The notes under the pieces are model-generated. The model had not been told where the DNA came from and made no database searches. It saw only the letters and a program-made list of their open reading frames with translations. Shown in pieces: positions 29,388 through 38,425 of a stretch of DNA of 64,000 nucleotides. Both the position numbers and the translations under genes were made by a program. The stretch spans positions 4,278,001-4,342,000 of the forward strand of contig NZ_CP011273.1 in the NCBI RefSeq assembly GCF_001610895.1, in the 5' to 3' direction. Position 1 is the stretch's first letter, and each line of letters begins with the position of its first letter. The DNA comes from Planctomyces sp. SH-PL62. GTDB lineage: Bacteria; Planctomycetota; Planctomycetia; Isosphaerales; Isosphaeraceae.

Positions 29388-30831
29388 CCAACGCTTCCCG
29401 ACCCGCCGGTCGTTCCTGGCGAACTCGGCTTTCGGGGTGGGGGCCGTGGCCCTGGCGCACCTGCTCCGGGACGAAGGGCTCCTGGCCGATCCAGGCAACC
29501 TCATCCCAGAAAACAACCCGCTCACCCTGAATCCGCGCCCGCCCCATTTCGCGCCTCGCGCGAACGCGATGATCTCGCTGTTCATGCACGGAGGCCCCTC
29601 GCACGTGGACCTGTTCGACCCCAAGGAGGAACTGTCCCAACGCCACGGGATGGATTACGAGGGGGAGGTCGGCTTCAGCTTCGTGAATCGGGCCAGCAAG
29701 AAGTTGTTCGGGAGTCCCTGGAAATTCACCCGGCACGGGGAATCCGGGACTGAGGTCTCCTCGCTCCTTCCTCACATCGCCGAGTGCGTCGACGACCTTT
29801 GCGTGATCCGCTCGATGCATACCGGGCACAACGGACACGAGGTCTCCATCCGGTTTTTCCACGGCGGGATCCCGGCGCAGACCGGTCGACCGACGCTGGG
29901 GAGTTGGCTGGTCTACGGCCTGGGGAGCGAGTCCCGCGAACTGCCGGCCTACATGGTCCTGTCCGATCCGGGCGGACATCCCGTCGACGGCCCCTTGAAC
30001 TGGTCGAGCGGCTTCATGCCTGCGCTCTATCAGGGGACGGTGCTCCGGCCCGAGGAGCCTCGCATCCTCAACCTCGACCCGCCGCCGAAGCTCAAGGGAG
30101 GGATCCAGGAGCGAAACCTCGCTTTCCTGGAGCGGCTGAATCGCGGCCACCTGGCCCGTCATCCGGGAGAGGCAGACCTGGAGTCCCGTATCCAGAGCTT
30201 CGAACTGGCCGCGAAGATGCAGACGGCCGCCAAGGAAGCGCTCGACGTTTCCCAGGAGCCGAGGTCGATCCAGGAACTCTACGGGCTGGACGACGAGGCG
30301 ACACGAGACTACGGCACCCGTTGCCTGATCGCACGCCGGCTCGTCGAGCGCGGTGTGCGGTTCGTCCAGATTTTCCTGGGGGGGCAACCCTGGGACAACC
30401 ATGGCGGAATCCAGTCGGGGCTGCCCGCGATCTGTCGGCGCACCGACAAACCCTCGGCCGCACTCGTCAAGGATCTCAAGCAACGTGGCCTGCTCGACAC
30501 GACCCTCGTGCATTGGGGAGGCGAGATCGGTCGCTTGCCGGTCGTCGAGGGCGCCCTCGACTCCAACGCTGGTCGAGACCACAACGGCCAGGGCTTTACG
30601 ATCTGGATGGCCGGCGGCGGCGTCAAGCCGGGGATGACGTTCGGTGCGACCGACGAGGTCGGCCACCGGGCGGTCGAGAACATCGTCACTCCGAACGACT
30701 TCCAGGCCACGGTGCTCCACCTCTTCGGCCTCGACCACGCCCGCTTGACCTACCAGTCGAACGGTCGCGCCCAGCATCTGATCGACGGTCGCGAGGCGCG
30801 CGTCGTCCGCGAAATCCTCAATATGGCCTGA
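29377..30831 (+). CDS. DUF1501 family Tat-exported protein
   Basis: A 484-residue protein with a twin-arginine leader (T-R-R-S-F-L at residues 9-14). It belongs to the DUF1501 family, related to the alkaline-phosphatase/sulfatase fold (S-L-F-M-H-G-G-P-S-H-V-D-L-F-D-P-K near 65, G-G-Q-P-W-D-N-H-G and H-W-G-G-E-I-G-R). It starts inside the end of the PSCyt1/DUF1549 gene (ATG at 29377, previous stop at 29385-29387), so the pair is translationally coupled. In planctomycetes these two families nearly always occur together. The substrate is not known. Confidence 0.94.
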   Translation: MSTDQRFPTRRSFLANSAFGVGAVALAHLLRDEGLLADPGNLIPENNPLTLNPRPPHFAPRANAMISLFMHGGPSHVDLFDPKEELSQRHGMDYEGEVGFSFVNRASKKLFGSPWKFTRHGESGTEVSSLLPHIAECVDDLCVIRSMHTGHNGHEVSIRFFHGGIPAQTGRPTLGSWLVYGLGSESRELPAYMVLSDPGGHPVDGPLNWSSGFMPALYQGTVLRPEEPRILNLDPPPKLKGGIQERNLAFLERLNRGHLARHPGEADLESRIQSFELAAKMQTAAKEALDVSQEPRSIQELYGLDDEATRDYGTRCLIARRLVERGVRFVQIFLGGQPWDNHGGIQSGLPAICRRTDKPSAALVKDLKQRGLLDTTLVHWGGEIGRLPVVEGALDSNAGRDHNGQGFTIWMAGGGVKPGMTFGATDEVGHRAVENIVTPNDFQATVLHLFGLDHARLTYQSNGRAQHLIDGREARVVREILNMA

Positions 30832-30854
30832 CATCTTCAAGGAAACGTGCGCTC

Positions 30855-32234
30855 ATGACTCGACGATTCCGCCGATTCCTACTCGTCTCGACGGCGACGG
30901 TCGCTTGCCTCGCGACGCGGGCCGAAGCCTTTGAGGCCCCGAAACCACTGAAGGCTGGCCTGTTTTCGGTCGATGCGACCCCGCCGGTCGGGAGCCCCCT
31001 GACCTATGATCCGACGACGGGAGTCGCGCATCCCTTGAGCTCCAAAGGCGTGGTCCTGATCGGAGAAGGGGAGCCGATCGTTCTTTGCGCCCTGGACTGG
31101 ATCGGCGTCGCCAACGACGGCCAGCGCGAATTCCGCGAGGCTCTCGCCAGGGCCGCGGGGACGTCGGTCGAGCGCGTCCAGGTTCACACCCTTCATCAGC
31201 ATGACGCCCCAATCTGCGACTTCTCATCGGATGCGATCCTCGCCGAGCAGGGAATCAACGCCGAATTCTTCGACTCCCCCCTCGCCCGGGACGTGATCGC
31301 CCGCACCGCCGAGGCGGTGAAGAAGGCGGTCGCCGACGCTCGCCCCATCTCGCACGTGGGTCTTGGCGAAGGCATCATCGAAAAGGTGGCCTCGAACCGA
31401 CGGGTCCTCGACGATTCGGGCACGAAGGTCGAACATGTGCGCTTTTCCGCCACCAAGGATCCGAAAGTTCGAGACAAGCCCGAGGGACTTATCGACCCGT
31501 CTCTCAAGATGCTCAGCCTTTGGGACGGCGAGACGCCGGTGGCGATCATGACCTTTTATGCAACCCACCCGCAGAGCTACTATCGCACAGGCCTGGCCAA
31601 CCCTGACTTCCCCGGGATCGCCCGCGATCAGCGGCAGGAAGCCACCGGGATCTTTCATGTCCATTTCGACGGAGCGGGCGGCAACATCACCGCCGGAAAG
31701 TACAACGACGGCTCGCCCGAGAACCGTCAGGTCCTCGCCGACCGCGTCGCCGCGGGCATGAACCAGGCCTGGGAGGCCACCGTCAAAACACCGGCGTCCG
31801 CCGCCGACCTGGGGTGGAAGTCGCTGAAGGTCGCCCTACCGGTCGATCCCGAGCTCGAAGAGGCCGATCTGGCCAAGACCGTCGCAGACAAGGCTCAACC
31901 CGGTCGTAAGCGTTGGAAGGCCGCCTGTGAGTTGGCCTGGGTTCGGCGTTGTAACTCGGGCGATACGATCGATGTCGCGTGCCTGAAGCTCGGCAAGGCC
32001 CGCGTCCTCCTGATGCCAGGCGAGTTGTTCATCGAATACCAACTCGCCGCTCAGAAACTACGTCCCGACCTATTCGTCGCGATGGCCGCCTACGGCGACT
32101 ACGGCCCGGGCTACATCGGCGTCGAGGAGGCCTATCCCCAGGGTGGATACGAGACCTCCCACCACGTCTCACTCGTCGCGCCGAGCGTCGAAACCGTCCT
32201 GATGGATTCGATCAAGTCCCTGCTGCGAGACTGA
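30855..32234 (+). CDS. Exported neutral/alkaline ceramidase-like protein
   Basis: A 459-residue protein with a signal peptide (about 1-25). It begins K-A-G-L-F-S-V-D-A-T-P-P-V-G, typical of the N-terminal domain of neutral/alkaline non-lysosomal ceramidases and relatives; T-L-H-Q-H-D-A-P and Y-A-T-H-P-Q-S-Y-Y give metal-site-like histidines, with H-V-H-F-D-G-A-G-G-N-I and P-G-E-L-F-I-E-Y following. It lacks the C-terminal domain of true ceramidases, so hydrolysis of ceramide is not assured. The ATG at 30855 follows the DUF1501 gene by 23 bp, suggesting a three-gene operon. A bidirectional hairpin ends it. Confidence 0.8.
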   Translation: MTRRFRRFLLVSTATVACLATRAEAFEAPKPLKAGLFSVDATPPVGSPLTYDPTTGVAHPLSSKGVVLIGEGEPIVLCALDWIGVANDGQREFREALARAAGTSVERVQVHTLHQHDAPICDFSSDAILAEQGINAEFFDSPLARDVIARTAEAVKKAVADARPISHVGLGEGIIEKVASNRRVLDDSGTKVEHVRFSATKDPKVRDKPEGLIDPSLKMLSLWDGETPVAIMTFYATHPQSYYRTGLANPDFPGIARDQRQEATGIFHVHFDGAGGNITAGKYNDGSPENRQVLADRVAAGMNQAWEATVKTPASAADLGWKSLKVALPVDPELEEADLAKTVADKAQPGRKRWKAACELAWVRRCNSGDTIDVACLKLGKARVLLMPGELFIEYQLAAQKLRPDLFVAMAAYGDYGPGYIGVEEAYPQGGYETSHHVSLVAPSVETVLMDSIKSLLRD

Positions 32235-32245
32235 CGCGGAGGCCC

Positions 32246-32274
32246 GTGCCCCCCGTCAAAGGGGCGGGGGGCAC
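32246..32274. terminator. Bidirectional hairpin between convergent genes
   Basis: GTGCCCCCCG (32246-32255) pairs perfectly with CGGGGGGCAC (32265-32274). It sits 11 bp after the ceramidase-like stop, and its right arm lies within the last codons of the minus-strand MBL gene, so it can serve both transcripts. Confidence 0.6.
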
Positions 32275-33092
32275 TCGTCCAGGATCGCCCCGATGGCTTT
32301 CAGATAGCGATCGGCCGATCGGTTCACGGCCTCCTTCGCGTCGTGGTCGATCTGTAGTCCGGTCGTGAAGCCGTAGATCCGGTCGAAAGCGAACGGCTCG
32401 ACGGCGGCCACGGCCCGCCGGACGGCGTGCGCGGGGAGCGGGATGTAGTTGGGGTAGGAGTACATGAAGCTGACGTGACGGCGATCCGGGCAGACCTGCA
32501 GCACGTCCCCGGCAAGGATGACGCCACGACCTTCCGCCCCGTCCGGCCAGTGGAGCACCGTTGCGCCATCGAAATGGCCGCCGCAGCGGATCAGCGTGAT
32601 CGAATCGTGCAGCGGGAGACTTTCCCCCGTCCAGTAGCAGACGGCGGGGGCCGGTCTGGCCACCCATCGTCGATCCGAATCATGAACATGGACGGGGACT
32701 CCTCCGAACGCGCGGCTCCACTCGATCATCGAGCTGTAGTAGTGAGGGTGCGAGATGGCCACGGCTGCGATCCCGCCGAGATCTTCGACCGCTGAGATGG
32801 TCTTCTCATCGATCAGGGAGATGCAATCCCAAAGGATGTTGCCGCCGGGAGACTGGAGCAGGAGCGCCCTCTGGCCGATCCCAAACTTTGGGGCCGTCAC
32901 GAAGCTGCTAAGCCTCGACTCCTCTTCTTTGATCACGTTCTCATGGCCTGATCGAAGGGCTTCGAGCGTCGTCCATTTCTGACCTTCCAGCCCGACGTAC
33001 TGCCGTTCATCCTCGCAAATCATGCAGATTTGAGGACCGGCCGATGCGGCTCCATACTGGACGCCGCAGGTCGAGCAAATCGGGTGGATCAT
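32256..33092 (-). CDS. MBL-fold metallo-hydrolase-like protein with N-terminal zinc ribbon
   Basis: A 278-residue protein. Cys pairs C6/C9 (C-S-T-C) and C23/C26 (C-M-I-C) suggest an N-terminal zinc ribbon. The metallo-beta-lactamase fold follows, but the canonical H-x-H-x-D-H is reduced to H-P-H-Y-Y-S-S (H115, H117); G-G-H-F-D-G (H173) and L-A-G-D (D196) remain. The metal site is therefore incomplete or altered, and activity is uncertain. It is the last gene of a minus-strand run with two HAD phosphatases and a Gfo/Idh protein. The start at 33092 follows the HAD gene by 45 bp. Confidence 0.8.
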   Translation of the reverse strand: MIHPICSTCGVQYGAASAGPQICMICEDERQYVGLEGQKWTTLEALRSGHENVIKEEESRLSSFVTAPKFGIGQRALLLQSPGGNILWDCISLIDEKTISAVEDLGGIAAVAISHPHYYSSMIEWSRAFGGVPVHVHDSDRRWVARPAPAVCYWTGESLPLHDSITLIRCGGHFDGATVLHWPDGAEGRGVILAGDVLQVCPDRRHVSFMYSYPNYIPLPAHAVRRAVAAVEPFAFDRIYGFTTGLQIDHDAKEAVNRSADRYLKAIGAILDECPPPL

Positions 33093-33137
33093 AGGTTGTC
33101 TCGCTCCTGGCCATGCTCGTGAATTCGTGTGCGTCGA

Positions 33138-33806
33138 TTAATGGGGGGAGGAGAGCGGCGAGTCGTCGTAGTGCGCAAGTAAGTCGGCCGCGTCGTCGTA
33201 GATCGCGATCGCCCCCTTCAAATCGTCGTCGTCCCATCCTCCCGATCGAAGTGCGATCACGGCGACCCCCGCTTTCGTCGCGGCCTGGACGTCGTACGGC
33301 GTGTCGCCCAGCATGAGGACCTGGGAGGCGGGACGATCGGCTTGATCGACGGCCGCGACGACGATGTCCGGGTCTGGCTTCGACCTCTCGGCGTCATCCG
33401 ATGATGTCTGCGCCTCGATGAGATCGTCGACGCCCGCGAGCTTCAGCAACGTCTCCAGCTCGTTCGCCTGGGCCGAGCTGGCCACGACGATTTTCAAGCC
33501 GTCTCGCTTCATGCGGAGGATGAGGTCGCGTACGTCGGGGAAGGCCCGGATTCCTGGGGCGAGTTGCTCAAGAAAGATCTTGGAGCGATCCTGCTGGAGG
33601 GCCTTGGCCTCGGGGTCCTCCTTGCTTTGTCCGATCAACTCCGGAAGCATTTTATCGCCGCCTTTGCCGATCCGTTCTCGGACCCGCTCGAACGAGACAT
33701 CGTGTCCGTGGTCGCGAAAGGCACGCACCCAGGCTTCAGCGTGGGCGTCGTTACTGTCGACCAGGGTTCCGTCGACATCGAGGAGGACGGCTTCGAAACG
33801 CGGCAT
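33138..33806 (-). CDS. HAD-superfamily phosphatase (beta-phosphoglucomutase/phosphoglycolate-like)
   Basis: A 222-residue HAD hydrolase. The nucleophile motif D-V-D-G-T is at residues 10-14, motif II V-V-A-S-S-A near 107, the lysine in K-P-D-P-D, and the acidic motif L-G-D-T-P-Y-D. A helical cap domain follows motif I, as in subfamily IA (phosphoglycolate phosphatase, beta-PGM). The ATG at 33806 starts the motif; the open frame upstream to 34178 is antisense to the next gene. It is in the same run as the second HAD gene, 68 bp downstream. The substrate is unknown. Confidence 0.85.
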   Translation of the reverse strand: MPRFEAVLLDVDGTLVDSNDAHAEAWVRAFRDHGHDVSFERVRERIGKGGDKMLPELIGQSKEDPEAKALQQDRSKIFLEQLAPGIRAFPDVRDLILRMKRDGLKIVVASSAQANELETLLKLAGVDDLIEAQTSSDDAERSKPDPDIVVAAVDQADRPASQVLMLGDTPYDVQAATKAGVAVIALRSGGWDDDDLKGAIAIYDDAADLLAHYDDSPLSSPH

Positions 33807-33874
33807 GGCATTGACTCCCGAGGCGGCGGAGCGTGAATCTTCCGCCTCGCTGATGATGCAACTGACATGCCTGG

Positions 33875-34540
33875 TTATGTGTCGCTCGTCAGGAAGGAAA
33901 GCACTTCGACCGGAGCGGCGACGACCTCCTCCGCCCCGTGGGCCTTCAGTTCTTCGATCTCGCGGAATCCCCAGGCGACGCCGATGGCGAACATGCCCGC
34001 CCGGTTCGCCGTCAGCATATCTACGGAGGAATCGCCGAGGTAGAGGATCTCCTCGGGCCGCAGGGCCAATCTGTCGGCGACCTCCAGCGCGCCTGCGGGG
34101 TCGGGCTTGCGCGGCACGCCGTCTCGCTGACCCAGAGCGACGGCGAAACGCCAGGGGGCGAGGTAGCGATTCACGCATTTTTGCGTGAAAACATCGGGCT
34201 TATTGGAAAGTATGGCCCTCGGGATCGAACGGGTGGCAAGGGCGTCCAGGAGTTCGGCGATTCCCGGATAGAGTTGCGTCGCGACGTCCCACCCGTGGTC
34301 GTAGAACCGAGCGAATCCCGCGACGCTTCGTGCGACGACCTCCGGCTTCGAAGCGTCGGCGGGTGGAAGCGCCCTCCGAAAGAGCGTAGCGACCCCGTCG
34401 CCGATGAATCGTCGATACGAGTCGATCGGATGCGGCGGAAAGCCCCCCTCCTGGAGCGCCAGATTCGCCGACCGACCGATGTCTTCCAGCGTATCCAGGA
34501 GGGTCCCGTCGAGGTCGAATAGAATCGCGCGGAGTTTCAT
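33875..34540 (-). CDS. HAD-superfamily phosphatase, probable phosphoglycolate phosphatase
   Basis: A 221-residue subfamily IA HAD hydrolase with D-L-D-G-T-L-L-D at residues 9-16, L-S-N-K-P as motif II/III, R-K-P-D-P and L-G-D-S-S-V-D-M near the C-terminus. The sequence order resembles Gph, which removes phosphate from 2-phosphoglycolate, but related phosphatases look the same. The ATG at 34540 is chosen because it starts the motif; the upstream extension to 34615 would overlap the Gfo/Idh gene. It lies 40 bp after that gene. Two HAD phosphatases side by side suggest paralogues with different substrates. Confidence 0.85.
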   Translation of the reverse strand: MKLRAILFDLDGTLLDTLEDIGRSANLALQEGGFPPHPIDSYRRFIGDGVATLFRRALPPADASKPEVVARSVAGFARFYDHGWDVATQLYPGIAELLDALATRSIPRAILSNKPDVFTQKCVNRYLAPWRFAVALGQRDGVPRKPDPAGALEVADRLALRPEEILYLGDSSVDMLTANRAGMFAIGVAWGFREIEELKAHGAEEVVAAPVEVLSFLTSDT

Positions 34541-34580
34541 GGGCGACCTGGAGTCCGTGGAATTCGCCTCGGTCCGCGTT

Positions 34581-35786
34581 TCAGGCGAACTGGGGCACCT
34601 TGAGGGATTCGCCATCTTTCAGTGCAGACTGGTGGGCGACCACGCCCGCCACAGTCATGTTGAGAGCCGAGACCACGTCGACCAGTGGCTTGCGCTTCTC
34701 GAGGATGGCCGTGACGAACTCGTCGGTCAGGTATCCATGCGATCCGCCGTGACCGCCCGACGCGACCTGGGGCGGTAGTGCCGGCCGAGACAGGTCGGGG
34801 AGTTGCTTCTCTTCGCCCTGGTAGCTCATCCCGGTCATGAACCCACGCTGGCCGTAGACGCGACCGGTCTCGCTCCCCGGGACGAACGTGTCCCAACTCA
34901 CGCCGATCCGCGCCATGCCCCCTTCGCTGGTGCGGAAGAGGCCGATCTCGGTGCCGAACGGGTTGTCATACTTGTTGCCGCCGGGCCGGAACTTCTCCAT
35001 GACGCTCGGCATCGCCTTGCACGTCACCTCGGTGAAGCTCCCGCCCGTGACGGCGACATAGTAGGCCGACGCGTGGGTGGGATACCATTGAGGCGGCAGG
35101 CCGACTCGCCACTCGCGGTACGAGGGGATCTGCTCGACGCTGTGGTGGTAGTATTCCCCCTCGGTGTAGACCAGCTTGCCAAGGGCTCCAGCCCTGTAGA
35201 CCTGTCGCATCGCATGGAGATCCTCGTGAAACGCCGAGGTCTCGAACATCATGTAGGTTAGGCCGCTCGACTTGACTGCGTCGAAAAGGGCGTGGGCCTC
35301 CTCGATCGAGCCGAACACGGCGGGGACCGCCGAGGCGACGTGCTTGCCGTGCTTCAGCGCCTCGATGGCGTGCCGAGCATGGCTCGGGGCGTCCGTCGCG
35401 ATGAAGACGGCCTCGATCGTATCATCCTTGACGAGTTCCTCCAGGGAGGGATACGTCTTCTCACACCGACAGGCCTTCGCCAGGCCGGCGCAACGGTCCG
35501 GGAACAGGTCGCTGACGGCCGCCACGGTCACGTTGGGATGGTCCTGAAACCCGAACGCCGCCCCGAACTGGCAGACGCCGTAGCCGATCACGCCGACGCG
35601 GATCTTGCGATCCGAGACCGGCTGCCAGACCTTCGTCGACCTGGCGGACGTCTTCACTCCTTCAGCCCCGAGGATGTCCGCCCCCGGCGCCTGCTGGCCG
35701 CGAGCGGAGCCCTGCAGCCCGCCCATGGCGGCGAGCCCGAGCGAGCCGGCTCCGAGCGACTCCAGGAATGATCGGCGTGACGACAT
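34581..35786 (-). CDS. Tat-exported Gfo/Idh/MocA family oxidoreductase
   Basis: A 401-residue protein with a twin-arginine leader (S-S-R-R-S-F-L-E at 2-9). The NAD(P)-binding Rossmann domain starts near residue 61 (V-G-V-I-G-Y-G-V-C-Q-F-G), followed by A-V-S-D-L-F and I-A-T-D-A-P-S-H. The expected E-K-P after the third strand is replaced by A-V-P-A-V. A C-terminal Gfo/Idh/MocA domain follows (G-G-S-F-T-E-V-T-C). Tat export with bound cofactor is common for planctomycete members of this family. Its start is divergent from a second Gfo/Idh gene at 36134. The sugar substrate is unknown. Confidence 0.88.
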   Translation of the reverse strand: MSSRRSFLESLGAGSLGLAAMGGLQGSARGQQAPGADILGAEGVKTSARSTKVWQPVSDRKIRVGVIGYGVCQFGAAFGFQDHPNVTVAAVSDLFPDRCAGLAKACRCEKTYPSLEELVKDDTIEAVFIATDAPSHARHAIEALKHGKHVASAVPAVFGSIEEAHALFDAVKSSGLTYMMFETSAFHEDLHAMRQVYRAGALGKLVYTEGEYYHHSVEQIPSYREWRVGLPPQWYPTHASAYYVAVTGGSFTEVTCKAMPSVMEKFRPGGNKYDNPFGTEIGLFRTSEGGMARIGVSWDTFVPGSETGRVYGQRGFMTGMSYQGEEKQLPDLSRPALPPQVASGGHGGSHGYLTDEFVTAILEKRKPLVDVVSALNMTVAGVVAHQSALKDGESLKVPQFA

Positions 35787-36133
35787 GATTTGCTCCTTGT
35801 TCAGTCACAGGACTCGTTCAGACGACCCGATCGTAAAACAAGCGTTGATCAAATTCCAGACTCCCGATCATCCCACGGCCTCGTCAACCCGCCTTAATTC
35901 GCGCCACGCGGAGAGACCCGGCTTCGAGGCGAATGGAGCGAGACCACGTCCTTCGACCCGTTGGAAATCCCGTCGCGGGATCGGGATGACATGCCCGCTG
36001 GCAAGGTCGGAGCCGGGTGGCATCCCGCCGCGTCGGCTCCCGCCTAGCCTCTCGCGAAGTGCGGGGCGACGGAATACAGTGGGGGAGTGAGCGACGACAA
36101 GCCTTCCGTGGAAACGTCGAGAGAGGTCGTATC
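35787..36133. other. Divergent promoter region between two Gfo/Idh genes
   Basis: 347 bp separating two divergent Tat-exported oxidoreductase genes. The left part (about 35790-35870) is A/T-richer. No gene, clear operator or repeat was seen. Confidence 0.4.
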
Positions 36134-37483
36134 ATGGATCGTCGTGGGTTTCTGAGATCGGGTGCGATGGGCCTTGCGCTTCCTTCCGCCTTCCGAGCGA
36201 AGGCCGAAGAAGCCGCCGATCAGGCGGTCAAGCGGGTGGGGATCGTGGGGCCGGGCTGGTACGGCAAGGTCGATCTCCTGCGGCTGATCCAGGTAGCCCC
36301 GGTCGAGGTCGTCTCGATGGCCGACGTCGACAAGCGGATGCTGGCCGAGGCGGCCGACATCGTCGCGGGGCGGCAGGCGTCGGGGAAGAAGCCCCGCACC
36401 TACGGCGACTATCGCGAGATGCTCAAGGAGAAGGACCTGGACATCGTCCTGGTCGCCACGCCCGACCACTGGCACGCCCTGCCGATGATCGCGGCCGTCG
36501 AGGCCGGGGCCGACGTCTACGTCCAGAAGCCGATCAGCGTCGACATCGCCGAGGGGACCGCGATGCTTCGCGCGGCCAGGAAGCACGGGCGCGTCGTGCA
36601 GGTCGGAACCCAGAGGCGAAGCACGCCGCACCTGATCGAAGCTCGAGACGAGATCGTCAAGTCCGGGAAGCTTGGGAAAATCGGCTTCGCCGAGATCTAT
36701 TGTTATTATCACATGAGAGGAAATGGATCGCCTCCGGAGGGCCCTCCCCCGGACTACCTCGACTGGGAGATGTTCGTGGGCCCCGCGCCCATGAGGGGCT
36801 ACAACCCCAGCATCCACCCGCGCGGATGGCGAGGGTACATGGAGTTCAGCAACGGGATCATCGGCGACATGTGCATCCACATGCTCGACACCGTACGCTG
36901 GATGCTCGACCTGGGCGCGCCGCGCACGGTTTCCTCCGCGGGAGGGATCGTGATGGGCAAGGGCGGGTCCAGCAACACGACCGACACGCAGGTCGCCACG
37001 TTCGAGTTCGACGGCCTCGACGTCGTCTGGCAGCATCGGACCTGGGGATCCTCGCCCGACCCGCAATATCCATGGGGCGGCACACTCTACGGCGACAAGG
37101 GGACTCTCAAGTTCAGCATCAACGGATACGACTTCATCCCCAACCAGGGTCCGTCCATCCATCGCGACGTGACCATGGAGTTGGAGCAGTACCCCGTCGA
37201 CAAGACCGAGAAGGATCTGGAACGCCAGGTGGCGCCGGCGGTCCGCTACCACATGCTCGACTTCCTCTCGGCGATCGCCAATCGGAGCAAGCCGGTCGCG
37301 GATATCGAGCAGGGATACCATTCGACGACCGCTTGCATTCTTGCCAACATGTCCCAGAAACTGGGCCGATCGCTGGCCTGGGACGCCGAGAACCATCGGA
37401 TCGTCGGCGACGATGAGGCTAACAAGTTCCTCCAGCGACCCTATCGCGATCCCTGGACCCACCCCTCGGCCGCCTCGGTCTGA
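36134..37483 (+). CDS. Tat-exported Gfo/Idh/MocA family oxidoreductase
   Basis: A 449-residue protein with a twin-arginine leader (D-R-R-G-F-L-R at 2-8). The Rossmann motif is V-G-I-V-G-P-G-W-Y-G near residue 35, followed by V-A-T-P-D-H-W-H and the family's catalytic-region Q-K-P-I-S (normally E-K-P), then a C-terminal domain with M-C-I-H-M-L-D-T-V-R-W. The start at 36134 gives the leader; an in-frame ATG at 36017 is unlikely. It probably forms an operon with the TIM-barrel isomerase at 37538, a typical pairing in carbohydrate catabolism. Confidence 0.9.
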   Translation: MDRRGFLRSGAMGLALPSAFRAKAEEAADQAVKRVGIVGPGWYGKVDLLRLIQVAPVEVVSMADVDKRMLAEAADIVAGRQASGKKPRTYGDYREMLKEKDLDIVLVATPDHWHALPMIAAVEAGADVYVQKPISVDIAEGTAMLRAARKHGRVVQVGTQRRSTPHLIEARDEIVKSGKLGKIGFAEIYCYYHMRGNGSPPEGPPPDYLDWEMFVGPAPMRGYNPSIHPRGWRGYMEFSNGIIGDMCIHMLDTVRWMLDLGAPRTVSSAGGIVMGKGGSSNTTDTQVATFEFDGLDVVWQHRTWGSSPDPQYPWGGTLYGDKGTLKFSINGYDFIPNQGPSIHRDVTMELEQYPVDKTEKDLERQVAPAVRYHMLDFLSAIANRSKPVADIEQGYHSTTACILANMSQKLGRSLAWDAENHRIVGDDEANKFLQRPYRDPWTHPSAASV

Positions 37484-37537
37484 CCCGGACCTCGGCGAGC
37501 CGACTTCCCACGATCTCCCCCATTCGAGGACCCGAAA

Positions 37538-38425
37538 ATGCCTCTCTCCTCAGGGCCGGAAAACACGCGTCGCGACTTGTTCCGGGCGGCCACGGCCGCC
37601 GTCGCGGCCGGCGCGACCCTTGGTGCATCCCCCACCTCAGCGTTCGCCGCGGCCGCGCCCAGGTCGGCCGCCGAAGGTCGTTTAAAGCAGTCTGTCTGCC
37701 GCTGGTGCTACGGCAAGATCTCGCTCGACGAACTCTGCTCCGCCGCCAAGCGGATGGGGCTCGTCGGGATCGACTTGCTCACTCCCCCCGACTTCGAGAC
37801 CATCAAAAAGCATGGACTCATCTGCACGATGGTCGGCTCGCATCCTCTGACGGACGGCCTCTGCGAGCCCAAATTCCACAAGAAGTCGCTTGAAATGATG
37901 AACGCGGCGATCGAGGCGACCTCGAAGGAGGGCTGGCGCAACGTCATCTGCTTCTCGGGGAACCGGCGAGGAATCGACGACAAGGTCGGGATGGACAACT
38001 GCGTCCAGGCGCTGAAGGAGATCGTCCCGGTAGCCGAGAAGGCCGGCATCGTCCTGAACATGGAGCTGCTCAACAGCAAGGTCGACCACGCCGACTACAT
38101 GTGCGACAACACCAAGTGGGGCGTCGAACTGGTCAAGCGGGTCGGCTCGGACAACTTCAAGCTGCTGTACGACATCTACCACATGCAGATCATGGAAGGT
38201 GACGTCATCCGCACCATCGAGAAGGACCACGCCGCGTTTGGCCACTACCACACCGGCGGAAATCCGGGTCGCCATGAGATCGACGACTCTCAGGAGCTCA
38301 ACTACAAGGCGATCGCCCGCGCCATCGCCGACACCAAGGACGAGGTGTTTTTCGCGCACGAGTTCATCCCCGTACGCGACCCTCTGACCAGTCTGGCCGA
38401 GGCCGTCGAACTCTGCATCGTCTGA
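37538..38425 (+). CDS. Tat-exported TIM-barrel sugar isomerase/epimerase (hydroxypyruvate isomerase-like)
   Basis: A 295-residue AP-endonuclease-2-type TIM-barrel protein. The twin-arginine leader T-R-R-D-L-F-R is at 10-16. The barrel has M-E-L-L-N-S-K-V, L-Y-D-I-Y-H-M-Q and G-H-Y-H-T-G-G-N-P-G-R-H-E, matching hydroxypyruvate isomerase (Hyi) and its metal ligands (E, D, H, E). It follows the Gfo/Idh gene by 54 bp. The exported location argues against hydroxypyruvate itself and for a sugar substrate outside the cytoplasm. Confidence 0.85.
   Translation: MPLSSGPENTRRDLFRAATAAVAAGATLGASPTSAFAAAAPRSAAEGRLKQSVCRWCYGKISLDELCSAAKRMGLVGIDLLTPPDFETIKKHGLICTMVGSHPLTDGLCEPKFHKKSLEMMNAAIEATSKEGWRNVICFSGNRRGIDDKVGMDNCVQALKEIVPVAEKAGIVLNMELLNSKVDHADYMCDNTKWGVELVKRVGSDNFKLLYDIYHMQIMEGDVIRTIEKDHAAFGHYHTGGNPGRHEIDDSQELNYKAIARAIADTKDEVFFAHEFIPVRDPLTSLAEAVELCIV

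Noticed and set aside
29356-30840. 494-residue minus-strand open frame
   Set aside because: Antisense to the DUF1501 gene, which has a Tat leader and family blocks.
36044-37462. 472-residue minus-strand open frame
   Set aside because: Antisense to the Gfo/Idh gene; no start signal.
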